From positions 47,676 through 111,675 of the forward strand of contig JBAYOV010000005.1 in NCBI GenBank assembly GCA_041678045.1: DNA of 64,000 nt, in the 5' to 3' direction. Under the pieces are notes generated by a model. It was not told the origin of the DNA, ran no database searches, and saw only the letters and a list, made by a program, of their open reading frames with translations. The translations under genes and the position numbers were made by a program. The DNA is from UBA2357 sp041678045. GTDB taxonomy: Bacteria > Pseudomonadota > Gammaproteobacteria > Burkholderiales > Rhodocyclaceae. The stretch's first letter is position 1. Every line of letters starts with the position of its first letter. Positions 47,380-58,262 of the stretch are shown here, in pieces.

Positions 47380-48477
47380 ATGGCCCGTTACTGGTCAGAG
47401 CCCGAGTACACCCACGGCAGCCCGGCCCGCGTCGGCGTGCTGCTGGTCAACCTCGGCACCCCCGCAGCGCCCACCGCCAAGGCCCTGCGCCCGTACCTGA
47501 AGCAGTTTCTCTCCGACCCCCGCGTGGTGGAGATTCCAAAGCCGATCTGGTGGCTGATCCTGCATGGCCGGATTCTCATCACCCGCCCCGCAAAGTCGGC
47601 CGAAAAGTATGCCAGCGTGTGGATGGACGAAGGCTCGCCGCTGAAGGTGCACACCGAACGCCAGGCCAAGCTGGTTGCCGGCTATCTTGCCGAAGCCGGA
47701 CAGGGCAATCTGGTGGTCGATTGGGCCATGCGCTACGGACAGCCCTCGATCGGCGATCAGCTCAACCGGCTCAAGGCGCAGGGCTGCACCCGCATCCTGG
47801 TGCTGCCGCTCTATCCGCAATATGCCGCCAGCACGACCGCCAGCGTGATGGATCAGGTCGCCGAATGCTTCACCCGCTGGCGCAACCTGCCCGAGCTGCG
47901 TTTTGTGCGCAACTTTCACGACCACCCGGCCTACATCGCCGCGCTGGCGCAAAGCGTGCGCGACCACTGGATGAAGCACGGCCAGCCCGAAAAGCTGTTC
48001 ATGAGCTTTCACGGCACCCCGCGCCGCTCACTGGACAAGGGCGATCCCTACCACTGCGAATGCCACAAGACCGCGCGCCTGCTCGCCGAAGCGCTGGAGT
48101 TGCCCGCCGACCGCTGGCAAATCACCTTCCAGTCGCGCTTCGGCCCGGCCGAATGGCTCAAGCCCTACACCGAGCCCACGCTGATCGAGCAGGCCAAGGC
48201 CGGGCTGCGCAGCGCCGACCTGATCTGCCCCGGCTTTGTGTCCGACTGCCTGGAAACCCTGGAAGAAATCGCCATGGAGTGCCGTGCCGCATTTCTTGGC
48301 GCAGGGGGCGAAACCTTCCATTACATTCCCTGCCTCAACGAGCGCCACGACTGGATCAGCGCCCTCACCCGCATTGTCCAGGAACACGCCGGCGACTGGC
48401 TGTCCCGCCCCCCTCACGACGAAGCACAGGCCAGCGCCTGCGCCGGGCGCGCCCGGGCACTGGGCGCCAAACACTGA
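47380..48477 (+). CDS. hemH: Ferrochelatase
   Basis: A 365-residue enzyme inserting iron into protoporphyrin IX, the last step of protohaem synthesis. Family segments are VLLVNLGTP near the start, the active-site histidine in MSFHGTPRRSLDKGDPY and the Glu-containing PGFVSDCLETLEEI. Haem supply fits the many haem and respiratory proteins of such an organism. It follows hrcA on the same strand. Confidence 0.97.
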   Translation: MARYWSEPEYTHGSPARVGVLLVNLGTPAAPTAKALRPYLKQFLSDPRVVEIPKPIWWLILHGRILITRPAKSAEKYASVWMDEGSPLKVHTERQAKLVAGYLAEAGQGNLVVDWAMRYGQPSIGDQLNRLKAQGCTRILVLPLYPQYAASTTASVMDQVAECFTRWRNLPELRFVRNFHDHPAYIAALAQSVRDHWMKHGQPEKLFMSFHGTPRRSLDKGDPYHCECHKTARLLAEALELPADRWQITFQSRFGPAEWLKPYTEPTLIEQAKAGLRSADLICPGFVSDCLETLEEIAMECRAAFLGAGGETFHYIPCLNERHDWISALTRIVQEHAGDWLSRPPHDEAQASACAGRARALGAKH

Positions 48478-48567
48478 CGCTCAAGTTTCCGTTCTGCCGG
48501 CCGTTAATGAGTGCAGGGAACTGGCGCGCAGCCCACGCCCGCCGGACGGAAGCCTGAGGAGGCCGCG

Positions 48568-49626
48568 ATGATCGTCACATCGTCAAAAATTGAAATGCAG
48601 TCGGCACACACGGCCTTCTCGCAGACCCGCGAATCCGCACGACTCGAAATGTGGGTTGGCGAGCGCCCTCAGGCGCGGGACGCACAGCCCGGCCGCACAC
48701 CGGCTGCAGCACCGGTGGCGCTGCAGGTGCAGGTGTCCGACGAGGCACGTGCGGCACTGGAAACCGAAGGGGTACGCGAAGAGGCAGACCCGGTAGACGC
48801 CGATCCGAAGCTGCGCATGCTGCGCAACATGGTCGAACTGCTCACTGGCAAGCCGGTACGCACGTTCAGGGCAAGCGACCTGACGACCCCCGGCAGCGAG
48901 GGCTTGCCTGCGGGCAGCGCGCCCGGCAGCGGCACACCCGGCGCCAACGCCGGCGCGGGCTTCGGCATCGAATTCGACTATCACGCCTCTCACAGCGAGT
49001 TCGAACAGGTGAGCTTCCAGGCGCAGGGGGTGGTGCGCACGGCCGATGGCCGGGAAATCCGCTTTGAGGCCGGGTTCGAGATGAGCCGCAGCCTCACCCA
49101 GGAGCTCAACATTTCATTCCGCGCCGGCGATGCGAGGCTCAAGGATCCGCTGGTGCTCGACTTCGGTGGCCCGTCTGCCGCGCTGTCGGACATGCGCTTC
49201 GCCTTCGATCTGGATGCCGACGGACAACTCGACGACATTCCGATGCTCGCCGGCGGGCGCGGCTATCTCGCCATCGACCGCAACCAGAACGATCTCGTCG
49301 ACGACGGCAGCGAACTGTTCGGTCCGACCACCGGACAAGGATTCAAGGAATTGGCCGCGCTCGACAGTGACGGCAATGGCTGGATCGACGAAGCCGACCC
49401 GGCCTACGCGCAACTGCGCATCTGGCAGCCCGATGCACAGGGCAAGGGGCAGCTGATGAGCCTGCAGGACGCCGGGGTCGGAGCGCTGTACCTGAACAAT
49501 GTCGCCACCCCCTTCGAGCTGCGCGGGGCGAACAATGACACCCTGGGCGTCATGCGCGCGAGCAGCATCTATCTGCGCGAGGATGGTGGCGTCGGCACGG
49601 TCAGCCAGATCGACCTGAGCGTGTGA
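48568..49626 (+). CDS. Uncharacterised protein with EF-hand-like calcium loops
   Basis: A 352-residue protein without signal peptide or membrane helix, and with a strong GAGGAGG ribosome-binding site. The first third is low-complexity (Ala, Pro, Gly). The middle has a beta-rich stretch (EFDYHASHSEFEQVSFQAQG). The last third holds repeated Asp-rich loops of calcium-binding type: DLDADGQLDD, DRNQNDLVDDGSELFG and DSDGNGWIDEADPAY. The same loop arrangement occurs in RTX-like and haemolysin-type proteins. I do not recognise a family for the whole protein. Together with the kinase after it, it interrupts the usual hemH-grpE neighbourhood. Confidence 0.8.
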   Translation: MIVTSSKIEMQSAHTAFSQTRESARLEMWVGERPQARDAQPGRTPAAAPVALQVQVSDEARAALETEGVREEADPVDADPKLRMLRNMVELLTGKPVRTFRASDLTTPGSEGLPAGSAPGSGTPGANAGAGFGIEFDYHASHSEFEQVSFQAQGVVRTADGREIRFEAGFEMSRSLTQELNISFRAGDARLKDPLVLDFGGPSAALSDMRFAFDLDADGQLDDIPMLAGGRGYLAIDRNQNDLVDDGSELFGPTTGQGFKELAALDSDGNGWIDEADPAYAQLRIWQPDAQGKGQLMSLQDAGVGALYLNNVATPFELRGANNDTLGVMRASSIYLREDGGVGTVSQIDLSV

Positions 49627-49635
49627 ACCGCGCCC

Positions 49636-51000
49636 TCAGTCGTCGGTCAGCTTCAGGGACAGCGCGCTGAAAGCCTTGCGATCCGGCTCCAGGGCCGGTT
49701 CGCCATGGCTGGCAATTTCCCGTGCCGCATCGCCCAGACGCTTCGCCACCAGGGTGGACAACAGGTTGCGGAAGCCTTCCCGCACCTCGTCCGAGGCCAG
49801 CGTCAGTGCCGACGGACTGATCTCCAGATACGTCGTCGGCTCGACCGAAATCACGCTGAGCATGTGACGGTGATCCACCCCGTCGAGCCAGGCCAGCTCG
49901 CCGAACACCTCGCCCGCCTCCAGACAGCGCACCTTGCGCCCGGCCACGGACAGCTCCACGCTGCCTTCCAGCACGATGCCGAAACGCTGATCCTCGTCTC
50001 CTTCCTTGTAGATCAGCGCGCGGGCCTCCGCCTTGCGCCATGACGACATGCGTAACACCTCCCACACGTCGATATCGTCGAACTCGGTGAAGATGGTCAG
50101 CTTGCGCAGGGCCTCGAAACGGTGCAAGTCGGGCGGAATATCCTTGTCCTCGACCAGCTTGTAGCGTACGGCCGACAGGTCCTTGGCGAAATCCGCCCCG
50201 TTCTTGTAGCGCGAGTACAGATCCTTGGCCAGCGACTTGCGAATCACGATGTCCATCGCTGCGGGCAAATCCGGGTTGAGCTGGCACACCGAAGGGGGAT
50301 CGACGTTGATGATCTTGTACACCAACTGTGCGGGGTTCGACGCCCGGAAAGGCAGGCGACCGGTGAGCAGGTGAAACAGCACCACGCCGAGCGAATACAG
50401 GTCGGTCTTCTGATTGAGCGGGTAGCTCTTGATCTGCTCGGGGCTCATGTAGGCCGGCGAGCCCACGCCCATGATGAAGGTGGAATCGGTATCCATCTTC
50501 TTGTTGATGTTCATCGCCAGGCCAAAGTCGGTGATCTTCACGTTATCCTGATCATCCACCAGGATGTTGGCCGGCTTGATGTCACGGTGCACCACGCCGC
50601 GCATGTAGGCATGATCGAGCGCCATGCAGCACTTGAACACGATGCCGATCGCGCGGTGCACCGGAAGCAGATTTTCAAAGCTGCAGTAGCGCTCCAGACT
50701 GTCGGCCGGGAAGTACTCCATCACCACATAGGCTTCGTCGGTGTCGATGACCGCCTCGAAAATGCGGATGATGCTCGGGTGATCGAGCCGTTTTGCCACG
50801 GCCCCCTCGGCGCGCAGCAGCTTGAGCAGGCGACGGTTCCACTTCGCCTCATCCTTGGCCTTGTCCTTGAAACGCACATGCTTGACTGCCACCCGTTCAG
50901 GATAATGCGGGTGCTCGGCCAGATACACCACGGCAGTCGCCCCCCGGCCAATCTCCCTGATGATCTTGTACTTGCCGATTTTTTCCGGAATTTCGCTCAT
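49636..51000 (-). CDS. Ser/Thr protein kinase fused to a cyclic-nucleotide-binding domain
   Basis: A 454-residue cytoplasmic protein. The kinase domain (about residues 10-280) is complete: glycine loop GRGATAVVYLAE, catalytic Lys40, HRD at 138-140, DFG at 158-160 and SPEQI. The C-terminal part (about 295-430) is a cNMP-binding-like domain with FGIVLEGSVEL and a GEVFGELAWLDG cassette. The canonical Arg-x-Ala that contacts the phosphate is not obvious, so nucleotide binding is uncertain. It converges on the EF-hand-like gene with only 9 bases between the stops. Its substrates are unknown. Confidence 0.9.
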   Translation of the reverse strand: MSEIPEKIGKYKIIREIGRGATAVVYLAEHPHYPERVAVKHVRFKDKAKDEAKWNRRLLKLLRAEGAVAKRLDHPSIIRIFEAVIDTDEAYVVMEYFPADSLERYCSFENLLPVHRAIGIVFKCCMALDHAYMRGVVHRDIKPANILVDDQDNVKITDFGLAMNINKKMDTDSTFIMGVGSPAYMSPEQIKSYPLNQKTDLYSLGVVLFHLLTGRLPFRASNPAQLVYKIINVDPPSVCQLNPDLPAAMDIVIRKSLAKDLYSRYKNGADFAKDLSAVRYKLVEDKDIPPDLHRFEALRKLTIFTEFDDIDVWEVLRMSSWRKAEARALIYKEGDEDQRFGIVLEGSVELSVAGRKVRCLEAGEVFGELAWLDGVDHRHMLSVISVEPTTYLEISPSALTLASDEVREGFRNLLSTLVAKRLGDAAREIASHGEPALEPDRKAFSALSLKLTDD

Positions 51001-51191
51001 CGCCGATACACGTTCGGACCCCCATTCAGAGGAATGACTGCCCGACTCCTGAAGACTGTGATGCGTCTATTCTTGCATGATCCCGGCAACAGTGGTGCAC
51101 CCCGTTTTGGGGCGACACCTTCCCAATGTCATTAAACGGAAGCCCCCGCAGCAACAACAGAATCGTGCACAAAATTCCACACACCTCCGTA

Positions 51192-51218
51192 CTTGAAATC
51201 GGCAGACTCGCCCCCAGT
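51192..51218 (+). promoter_or_regulatory. Sigma-32 heat-shock promoter of grpE
   Basis: CTTGAAA, 13 bases, then CCCCAGT closely matches the sigma-32 consensus (CTTGAAA-N13/14-CCCCATnT). Transcription would begin about 27 bases before the grpE ATG. Confidence 0.75.
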
Positions 51219-51252
51219 TGCTGCCAGACATCGAAACAGGGAGACGATACCC

Positions 51253-51834
51253 ATGCAGGACAAGCAGCCGCACGACGCAGAAATCACGCAATCCCTTGCC
51301 GCAGAGAGCAGCACGCCCGAGGCCGCCGACCGTCCGGCCGAAGACACTGCCGCACCCGCCCAGGATGACCCGCTGGCCGTCCTGCAGGCCGCCTTGCGCG
51401 AAGCCGAACTGAAGGCCGCCGAGCATCATGACGCCTGGCTGCGCGCCAAGGCCGAAGCCGAGAACGTGCGTCGCCGTGCCCAGGAAGACATCGCCAAGGC
51501 CTCACGCTTTGCTGCCGACAAGTTTGCCTCCGCCCTGCTGCCGGTGCGCGACAGCCTTGAAGCCGCCCTGGCCACCGAGAACCAGACCCTTGAAAGCCTC
51601 AAGGAGGGCGTCGAACTGACCCTCAAGCAACTCAGCGCCGCCTTCGAGGGGGCCGGCGTCACCGAAGAGCACCCGCTCAACCAGAAGTTCGACCCGAACC
51701 GCCATCAGGCGATCAGCGCCGTGCCTTCGGATGCCGAACCGAACACCGTGGTGAATGTGCTGCAGAAGGGCTACATGATTCACGAACGGGTGTTGCGCCC
51801 GGCAATGGTCATGGTGTCCCAGTCGAAGGGTTGA
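51253..51834 (+). CDS. grpE: GrpE, nucleotide exchange factor for DnaK
   Basis: A 193-residue co-chaperone that releases ADP from DnaK. It has an acidic, disordered N-terminus and a long coiled coil (about residues 50-110, LREAELKAAEHHDAWLRAKAEAEN). The beta-wing domain includes NQKFDPNRHQAISAVPS and VVNVLQKGYMIHERVLRPAMVMVS. The start follows GGGAG at a suitable distance. Confidence 0.97.
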   Translation: MQDKQPHDAEITQSLAAESSTPEAADRPAEDTAAPAQDDPLAVLQAALREAELKAAEHHDAWLRAKAEAENVRRRAQEDIAKASRFAADKFASALLPVRDSLEAALATENQTLESLKEGVELTLKQLSAAFEGAGVTEEHPLNQKFDPNRHQAISAVPSDAEPNTVVNVLQKGYMIHERVLRPAMVMVSQSKG

Positions 51835-51875
51835 CCAGTGCCCCATGAGGCCGGACCGGAAATGCACATTTTGTG

Positions 51876-51903
51876 CTTGAAACGCCGGCCAGGCGCCCCA
51901 TAT
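51876..51903 (+). promoter_or_regulatory. Sigma-32 heat-shock promoter of dnaK
   Basis: CTTGAAA, 13 bases, then CCCCATAT is a near-perfect sigma-32 promoter between grpE and dnaK. It would start a transcript about 90 bases before the dnaK ATG. Confidence 0.85.
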
Positions 51904-51915
51904 TGATCACAGGTC

Positions 51916-51949
51916 GGCCGGCAGCCCCGCACAGGACGCGCTGCCGGCC
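51916..51949 (+). promoter_or_regulatory. Stable hairpin in the dnaK 5' leader
   Basis: A perfect 10-base-pair stem, GGCCGGCAGC/GCTGCCGGCC, with a 14-base loop lies just after the expected heat-shock start site and 51 bases before the dnaK ATG. It lacks a T-run. It may stabilise the leader or terminate grpE read-through weakly. Confidence 0.5.
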
Positions 51950-51999
51950 CGGAAAATCCGTCAGAAACGCCATCAGAAACCTCAAGCAAGGACGAAAAA

Positions 52000-53922
<1,923 letters not shown>

Positions 53923-53993
53923 TGCCCACCGGCGCGCGACGGCCTGCGGGGCGTGGCGCGCCAGACTTGAAACCGTCGTCCGACGGCAGGCGG

Positions 53994-54036
53994 AAAGTCG
54001 GGTCAATCGCCCCGTGGGTGGTTGCCCGACTTTTTG
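53994..54036 (+). terminator. Terminator between dnaK and dnaJ
   Basis: A 9-base-pair stem, AAAGTCGGG/CCCGACTTT, extended by CAA/TTG, closes a 22-base region and runs into TTTTT. It would reduce dnaJ transcription relative to dnaK. No separate dnaJ promoter was recognised. Confidence 0.65.
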
Positions 54037-54072
54037 TCGCTGATGACGGACGACGCCCCAATGGACTGCACC

Positions 54073-55197
54073 ATGTCAAAACGGGATTACTACGAAGTGC
54101 TGGGCGTCAATCGCGACGCCGGAGCAGATGAAATCAAGAAAGCCTATCGCAAGCTTGCGATGAAGCACCACCCCGACCGCAACCCGGACAACAAGGAAGC
54201 GGAGGAAAAGTTCAAGGAGTTGAGCGAGGCCTATGAAGTCTTGTCCGATGCGGACAAGAAGGCCGCATACGACCGCTACGGTCATGCCGGTGTCGACCCC
54301 TCGATGGGCGGACGCGGCGGTGGTCAGGCCGGTTTCGATGGTTTCGCCGATGCCTTCTCCGACATTTTCGGAGACATCTTCGGGGGCGCGCGCGGTGGCC
54401 GCTCGAATGTCTACCGTGGTGCCGACCTGCGCTACAACCTCGAGATCACGCTGGAAGAGGCCGCACGCGGCGCGGAAAAGACGATCCGCATTCCCACCGT
54501 GGAAGAGTGCGAAACCTGCGACGGCAGCGGCGCAAAACCCGGCACCCAGCCGCAGACCTGCAGCACCTGCGGCGGCTCGGGCCAGGTCCGCATCCAGCAA
54601 GGCTTTTTCTCGATCCAGCAGACCTGCCCGAAGTGTCACGGCAGCGGCCGGGTGATCAGCGACCCGTGCCATACCTGCCGGGGCGCCGGCCGGGTGAAGG
54701 GACACAAGACGCTGGAAGTGAAGATTCCTGCGGGCATCGACGAAGGCATGCGCCTGCGTCACTCCGGCTATGGCGAGCCGGGCGTGAATGGCGGCCCTCC
54801 GGGCGACCTGTATGTGGAGATCCACATTCGCCAGCATCCGGTGTTCCAGCGCAACGGCGACGACCTGCACTGCGAGATGCCGATCAGCTTCACCACCGCA
54901 GCGCTGGGTGGCGAGATCGAGATTCCCACCCTGGACGGCATGGCCAGGCTCAAGATTCCGCCCGAAACCCAGAGCGGCAAGGCCTTCCGCCTGCGCGGCA
55001 AAGGCATACGCAATGTGCGCAGCCACGCCCAGGGCGACCTGATGTGCCATGTGGTGGTGGAAACCCCGGTGCGCCTCACCGAGCGCCAGAAGGAGTTGCT
55101 GCGCGAATTCGAGGAAGTCTCCCGTGGCGATGTCGACCGCCACAACCCCAAGGCCAAGTCATGGATGGAAAAGGTGCGGGACTTCTTCGGCACCTGA
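54073..55197 (+). CDS. dnaJ: DnaJ, Hsp40 co-chaperone
   Basis: A 374-residue J-protein that stimulates the DnaK ATPase. The J domain contains HPD in MKHHPDRNPDN near residue 33. A Gly/Phe region follows (GGRGGGQAGFDGFADAF). The zinc domain has four CxxCxGxG repeats: CETCDGSG, CSTCGGSG, CPKCHGSG and CHTCRGAG. The start MSKRDYYEVLGV is canonical. Full length. Confidence 0.98.
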   Translation: MSKRDYYEVLGVNRDAGADEIKKAYRKLAMKHHPDRNPDNKEAEEKFKELSEAYEVLSDADKKAAYDRYGHAGVDPSMGGRGGGQAGFDGFADAFSDIFGDIFGGARGGRSNVYRGADLRYNLEITLEEAARGAEKTIRIPTVEECETCDGSGAKPGTQPQTCSTCGGSGQVRIQQGFFSIQQTCPKCHGSGRVISDPCHTCRGAGRVKGHKTLEVKIPAGIDEGMRLRHSGYGEPGVNGGPPGDLYVEIHIRQHPVFQRNGDDLHCEMPISFTTAALGGEIEIPTLDGMARLKIPPETQSGKAFRLRGKGIRNVRSHAQGDLMCHVVVETPVRLTERQKELLREFEEVSRGDVDRHNPKAKSWMEKVRDFFGT

Positions 55198-55220
55198 CCC
55201 CGCCCTCCCAAGGCCTCCGA

Positions 55221-55245
55221 ACCCACCCTTGCGGTGGGTTTTTTG
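55221..55245 (+). terminator. Rho-independent terminator after dnaJ
   Basis: ACCCACC pairs with GGTGGGT around a five-base loop and is followed by TTTTTG. It ends the grpE-dnaK-dnaJ block. Confidence 0.85.
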
Positions 55246-55312
55246 TGTCCATGCGTCAGAAAATTTTACACACCGACACAAACGCTCACCCATCAAGACA
55301 CTCATCTCATTG

Positions 55313-55780
55313 ATGAATAAGCACTCCTACACGGCCTCCGACCCCAACAACCTGTGGTCAGGGGGGACCGGCGACGGCTTCCTGACCAACAATACCTATA
55401 CGAACACCATTACCCTGTCGAACTTCAGCGCAGGGGTGTCCTCGTTCGGCGCCAACTTCTTCGGCAGCAACTTTGACTCCCAACCACTCAGCGGTTATTC
55501 GATCTGGCTGACCATCACCGACGTGCTGGGCGGGATCTATTCCACGACGCTGACCAACACCCACCGCAACACCTTCTTTGGTTATGTCGGGGACAACGAC
55601 CTGCTGTCCATCTCCTTTGGCAGCGTTGCAGGTCAAGGCGTGAATGTCTGGCCCAGCATCGACACGCTTTCACTGTCTACCGCGACCACCACTTCCAGCC
55701 AGGTGCCGGAACCTGGCACCCTGGCCCTGGCCGCCCTGGCCCTGCTCGGACTGGCCGCAGGACGCCGGACCAGGGCCTGA
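55313..55780 (+). pseudogene. PEP-CTERM protein lacking its signal peptide (truncated gene)
   Basis: The 155-residue reading ends in a textbook PEP-CTERM sorting signal: VPEPGTLALAALALLGLAAG, then RRTRA. Such tails direct exported proteins to an exosortase in EPS-forming Gram-negative bacteria. A PEP-CTERM protein needs an N-terminal Sec signal, but the start MNKHSYTASDPNN has none, and no signal sequence is found in frame upstream. The body is a beta-rich, Asn/Thr/Gly/Ser-rich domain. Most likely a 5' deletion has removed the export signal. An unusual start cannot be excluded. Confidence 0.65.
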
Positions 55781-55805
55781 GCGCCCCCTTCACAGCGCCC
55801 CCGCC

Positions 55806-58247
55806 TTACCCCTCCTCATCCGGGGGGGATGACAGGCGGCGGCGCGGACGCCCTGTCCGGCCGCCCGGTGCATGTGCGTGCTGGGCGGCCGTAAGGCCGG
55901 CCAGGGCCTGTGCTACCCGGAAATTGATGGTGTCGCGTGGCAGCACACCCTTGGCATCCATGCGGCCGGCCGGCAGGCCGGTGAGGATTTCCATGGCCTG
56001 ATCCACATCGGCCACGGCATGCACACTGAAGCCCCCCTGCCGACAGGCTTCGACGATGTCCTCACGCAGCATCAGGTGACGCATGCTGGCCACCGGAACG
56101 ATGACCCCCTGCTCGCCCGTGAGGCCACGTGCCGCACACAGGTCGAAAAAGCCTTCGATCTTTTCGTTCACCCCACCAATGGCCTGCGCCTCGCCAAACT
56201 GGTTGACCGACCCGGTCACGGCAAGCGACTGCCGGATCGGCACATCGGCCAACGCGGACAACAGGGCGCACAGCTCGGCCAGTGAGGCGGAATCGCCCTC
56301 GACCGGCGCATAGGACTGCTCGAACACCAGGCTGGCCGACAGGGACAGCGGATGGTTGCGCGCATACCGCGCGGCAATGAACGCGGACAGGATCAACACC
56401 CCCTTGGAGTGGATCGCCCCGCCCAGCTCGATCTCGCGCTCCACGTCCACCACATCGCCATCGCCCATGCGGGCAGTGGCCGTCACGCGCATCGGATGGC
56501 CGAACATGGCACCGGCCATCTCCACCACCACCAGCGCGTTGATCTGCCCGGCGCGCGCGCCCTCGGTGGATATCAGGATCACATCTTCGAGCATGGCATC
56601 GAGCACCCGCTCGGAGTAACGACCAAAGCGCCGAATCCGCGCGGCAATCGCCAGATCGACATGCTCGCGGGCAATGACGCTGCCGGCGGCACGCCGGGCA
56701 TGAAAATCGGCCTCGCGCATCAGATCGGCGAGCAGGCGGGTGTGCAGGGACAGGCGCCCGGCGTCCTCGGCCAGCCGGGCGGCCTCTTCCACCATGCGTG
56801 CCACCGCTGCGGGCTGCAGGGGCAACAACCGGGACTGGCGTGCCAGCGTGCCGAGCAGTTGCGCAAAGCGCTGCTCGTTTTCGTCGGTGCGCGGCAACTC
56901 GTCGTCAAAATCGGCGGCCACCTTGAACAGCTCGGGAAAATCCGGATCGTGCTCGGTGAGCAGGTAAAAGGTTTCGCGATCGCCGATGAGCACCACCTTC
57001 AGCTCGCAGGACACCGGCTGCGGGCTCAGGCTCAGCGCGGTGCTCCAGCCCTGCGCCTCGGGGGGCGCCTCGATCACCACCTCGCCCGCACGCAAGGCCC
57101 GTTTCAGTGCCTCCCATGCAAACGGCTGGGTGAGCAGGCGCTCCGCATCGAGCATCAGATACCCACCCCGGGCACGATGCAGCGCCCCGGCACGGATCAA
57201 TCCGAAGTGCGTCACCATGGTCCCCATGTGTGCCACATGCTCGATGCGTCCGATCAGGTTGCCGAAACCCGGGTTGTCCTCGCACACCACCGGCGCACCG
57301 CGCGTCTGCGCATGGTCGACGAACAGGTTGATCTCGTAACGGTGAAAGCGCGCGCGCGCAGATTCGTCGCGAGCCCCTTCGTCCTCGTCGGCCTCGTCCC
57401 CCTGCCAGGTGCCGGCCCGCTCCAGAATGTCATCGCGGATCGCATCGAAGAACGTCAGCACCTGCGGCAGATCGGCATACGCCGTGCGCAGCGCTGCCAT
57501 CAAATGGCGGATGGTCGGCTCCAGCGCATCATGCTCGGCGCGGGCAATGGCCTCCTGCAGGGCCTTGCGCCAGCCGGGAAACTCGCACAACAGGTCGGCC
57601 AGCCGGTCGCTCCAGCGCCCCACGGTGGCTTCGATCCGGTCGCGCTGTGCCTCGGGCAGGGCCTCGAAGGCTTCGGGGCTGAGCGTTTCGCCTGCCTCCA
57701 TGGGCGCAAAGACGAAACCTTCCGGCGTACGGATCAGCGCCAGCCCTTCCTCGCCGCAGGCCTGGCCGAGATCGCGGATGGCCTGTTCCTCGCGCGACTT
57801 GTTTGCGTCCTGCAGCGCATCGATGCGGTTGCTGTGAGTTTCGCTGTCGAGCGCGGCTTCGATGGCCGGCCCCAGGTCGCGGATGAGGCGCTTCATGTCG
57901 TCGCGCAGGCGCGCGCCACGTCCGGCCGGCAGCATCATCAGGCGCGGGCGCAGCGCATCGTCGAAATCATGCACATAACACAAGTCGGGCGGCACCGGCG
58001 CCTGTGCGGCACAGTCGTTGAGCATGCGCCTGACCGTGGCATGCCGGCCGGTGCCGGCCTCGCCCAGGACGAACACGTGATAGCCGGGTTGCTGCATCGA
58101 CAGCCCGAACTCCAGCGCCTCCTCTGCCCGCGCCTGCCCCAGCCCACCGGGCAAGTCCCGCAGCGTAGCGGTATGTTCGAAACGAAACACCGACGGATCG
58201 CACACCGTGCGCAATTTCTCGACCGGAAGGCCGACCGGTTTCAACAT
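55806..58247 (-). CDS. Lon-like (S16) protease with degenerate P-loop
   Basis: An 813-residue protein of the LonB/YcbZ-like branch. The ATPase region begins near residue 55 with GEAGTGRHA, where the Lys-Ser/Thr of Walker A is replaced by Arg-His. The C-terminal S16 domain is well preserved: the nucleophile in EGDSASLAELCALLSAL and the catalytic Lys in IGGVNEKIEGFFD. The protein lacks the N-terminal substrate domain of ordinary Lon. Its substrates are unknown. The gene starts 15 bases from repeat copy 2 and is divergent from moaA. Confidence 0.88.
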   Translation of the reverse strand: MLKPVGLPVEKLRTVCDPSVFRFEHTATLRDLPGGLGQARAEEALEFGLSMQQPGYHVFVLGEAGTGRHATVRRMLNDCAAQAPVPPDLCYVHDFDDALRPRLMMLPAGRGARLRDDMKRLIRDLGPAIEAALDSETHSNRIDALQDANKSREEQAIRDLGQACGEEGLALIRTPEGFVFAPMEAGETLSPEAFEALPEAQRDRIEATVGRWSDRLADLLCEFPGWRKALQEAIARAEHDALEPTIRHLMAALRTAYADLPQVLTFFDAIRDDILERAGTWQGDEADEDEGARDESARARFHRYEINLFVDHAQTRGAPVVCEDNPGFGNLIGRIEHVAHMGTMVTHFGLIRAGALHRARGGYLMLDAERLLTQPFAWEALKRALRAGEVVIEAPPEAQGWSTALSLSPQPVSCELKVVLIGDRETFYLLTEHDPDFPELFKVAADFDDELPRTDENEQRFAQLLGTLARQSRLLPLQPAAVARMVEEAARLAEDAGRLSLHTRLLADLMREADFHARRAAGSVIAREHVDLAIAARIRRFGRYSERVLDAMLEDVILISTEGARAGQINALVVVEMAGAMFGHPMRVTATARMGDGDVVDVEREIELGGAIHSKGVLILSAFIAARYARNHPLSLSASLVFEQSYAPVEGDSASLAELCALLSALADVPIRQSLAVTGSVNQFGEAQAIGGVNEKIEGFFDLCAARGLTGEQGVIVPVASMRHLMLREDIVEACRQGGFSVHAVADVDQAMEILTGLPAGRMDAKGVLPRDTINFRVAQALAGLTAAQHAHAPGGRTGRPRRRLSSPPDEEG

Positions 58248-58262
58248 CGACGAAGACTCCTG

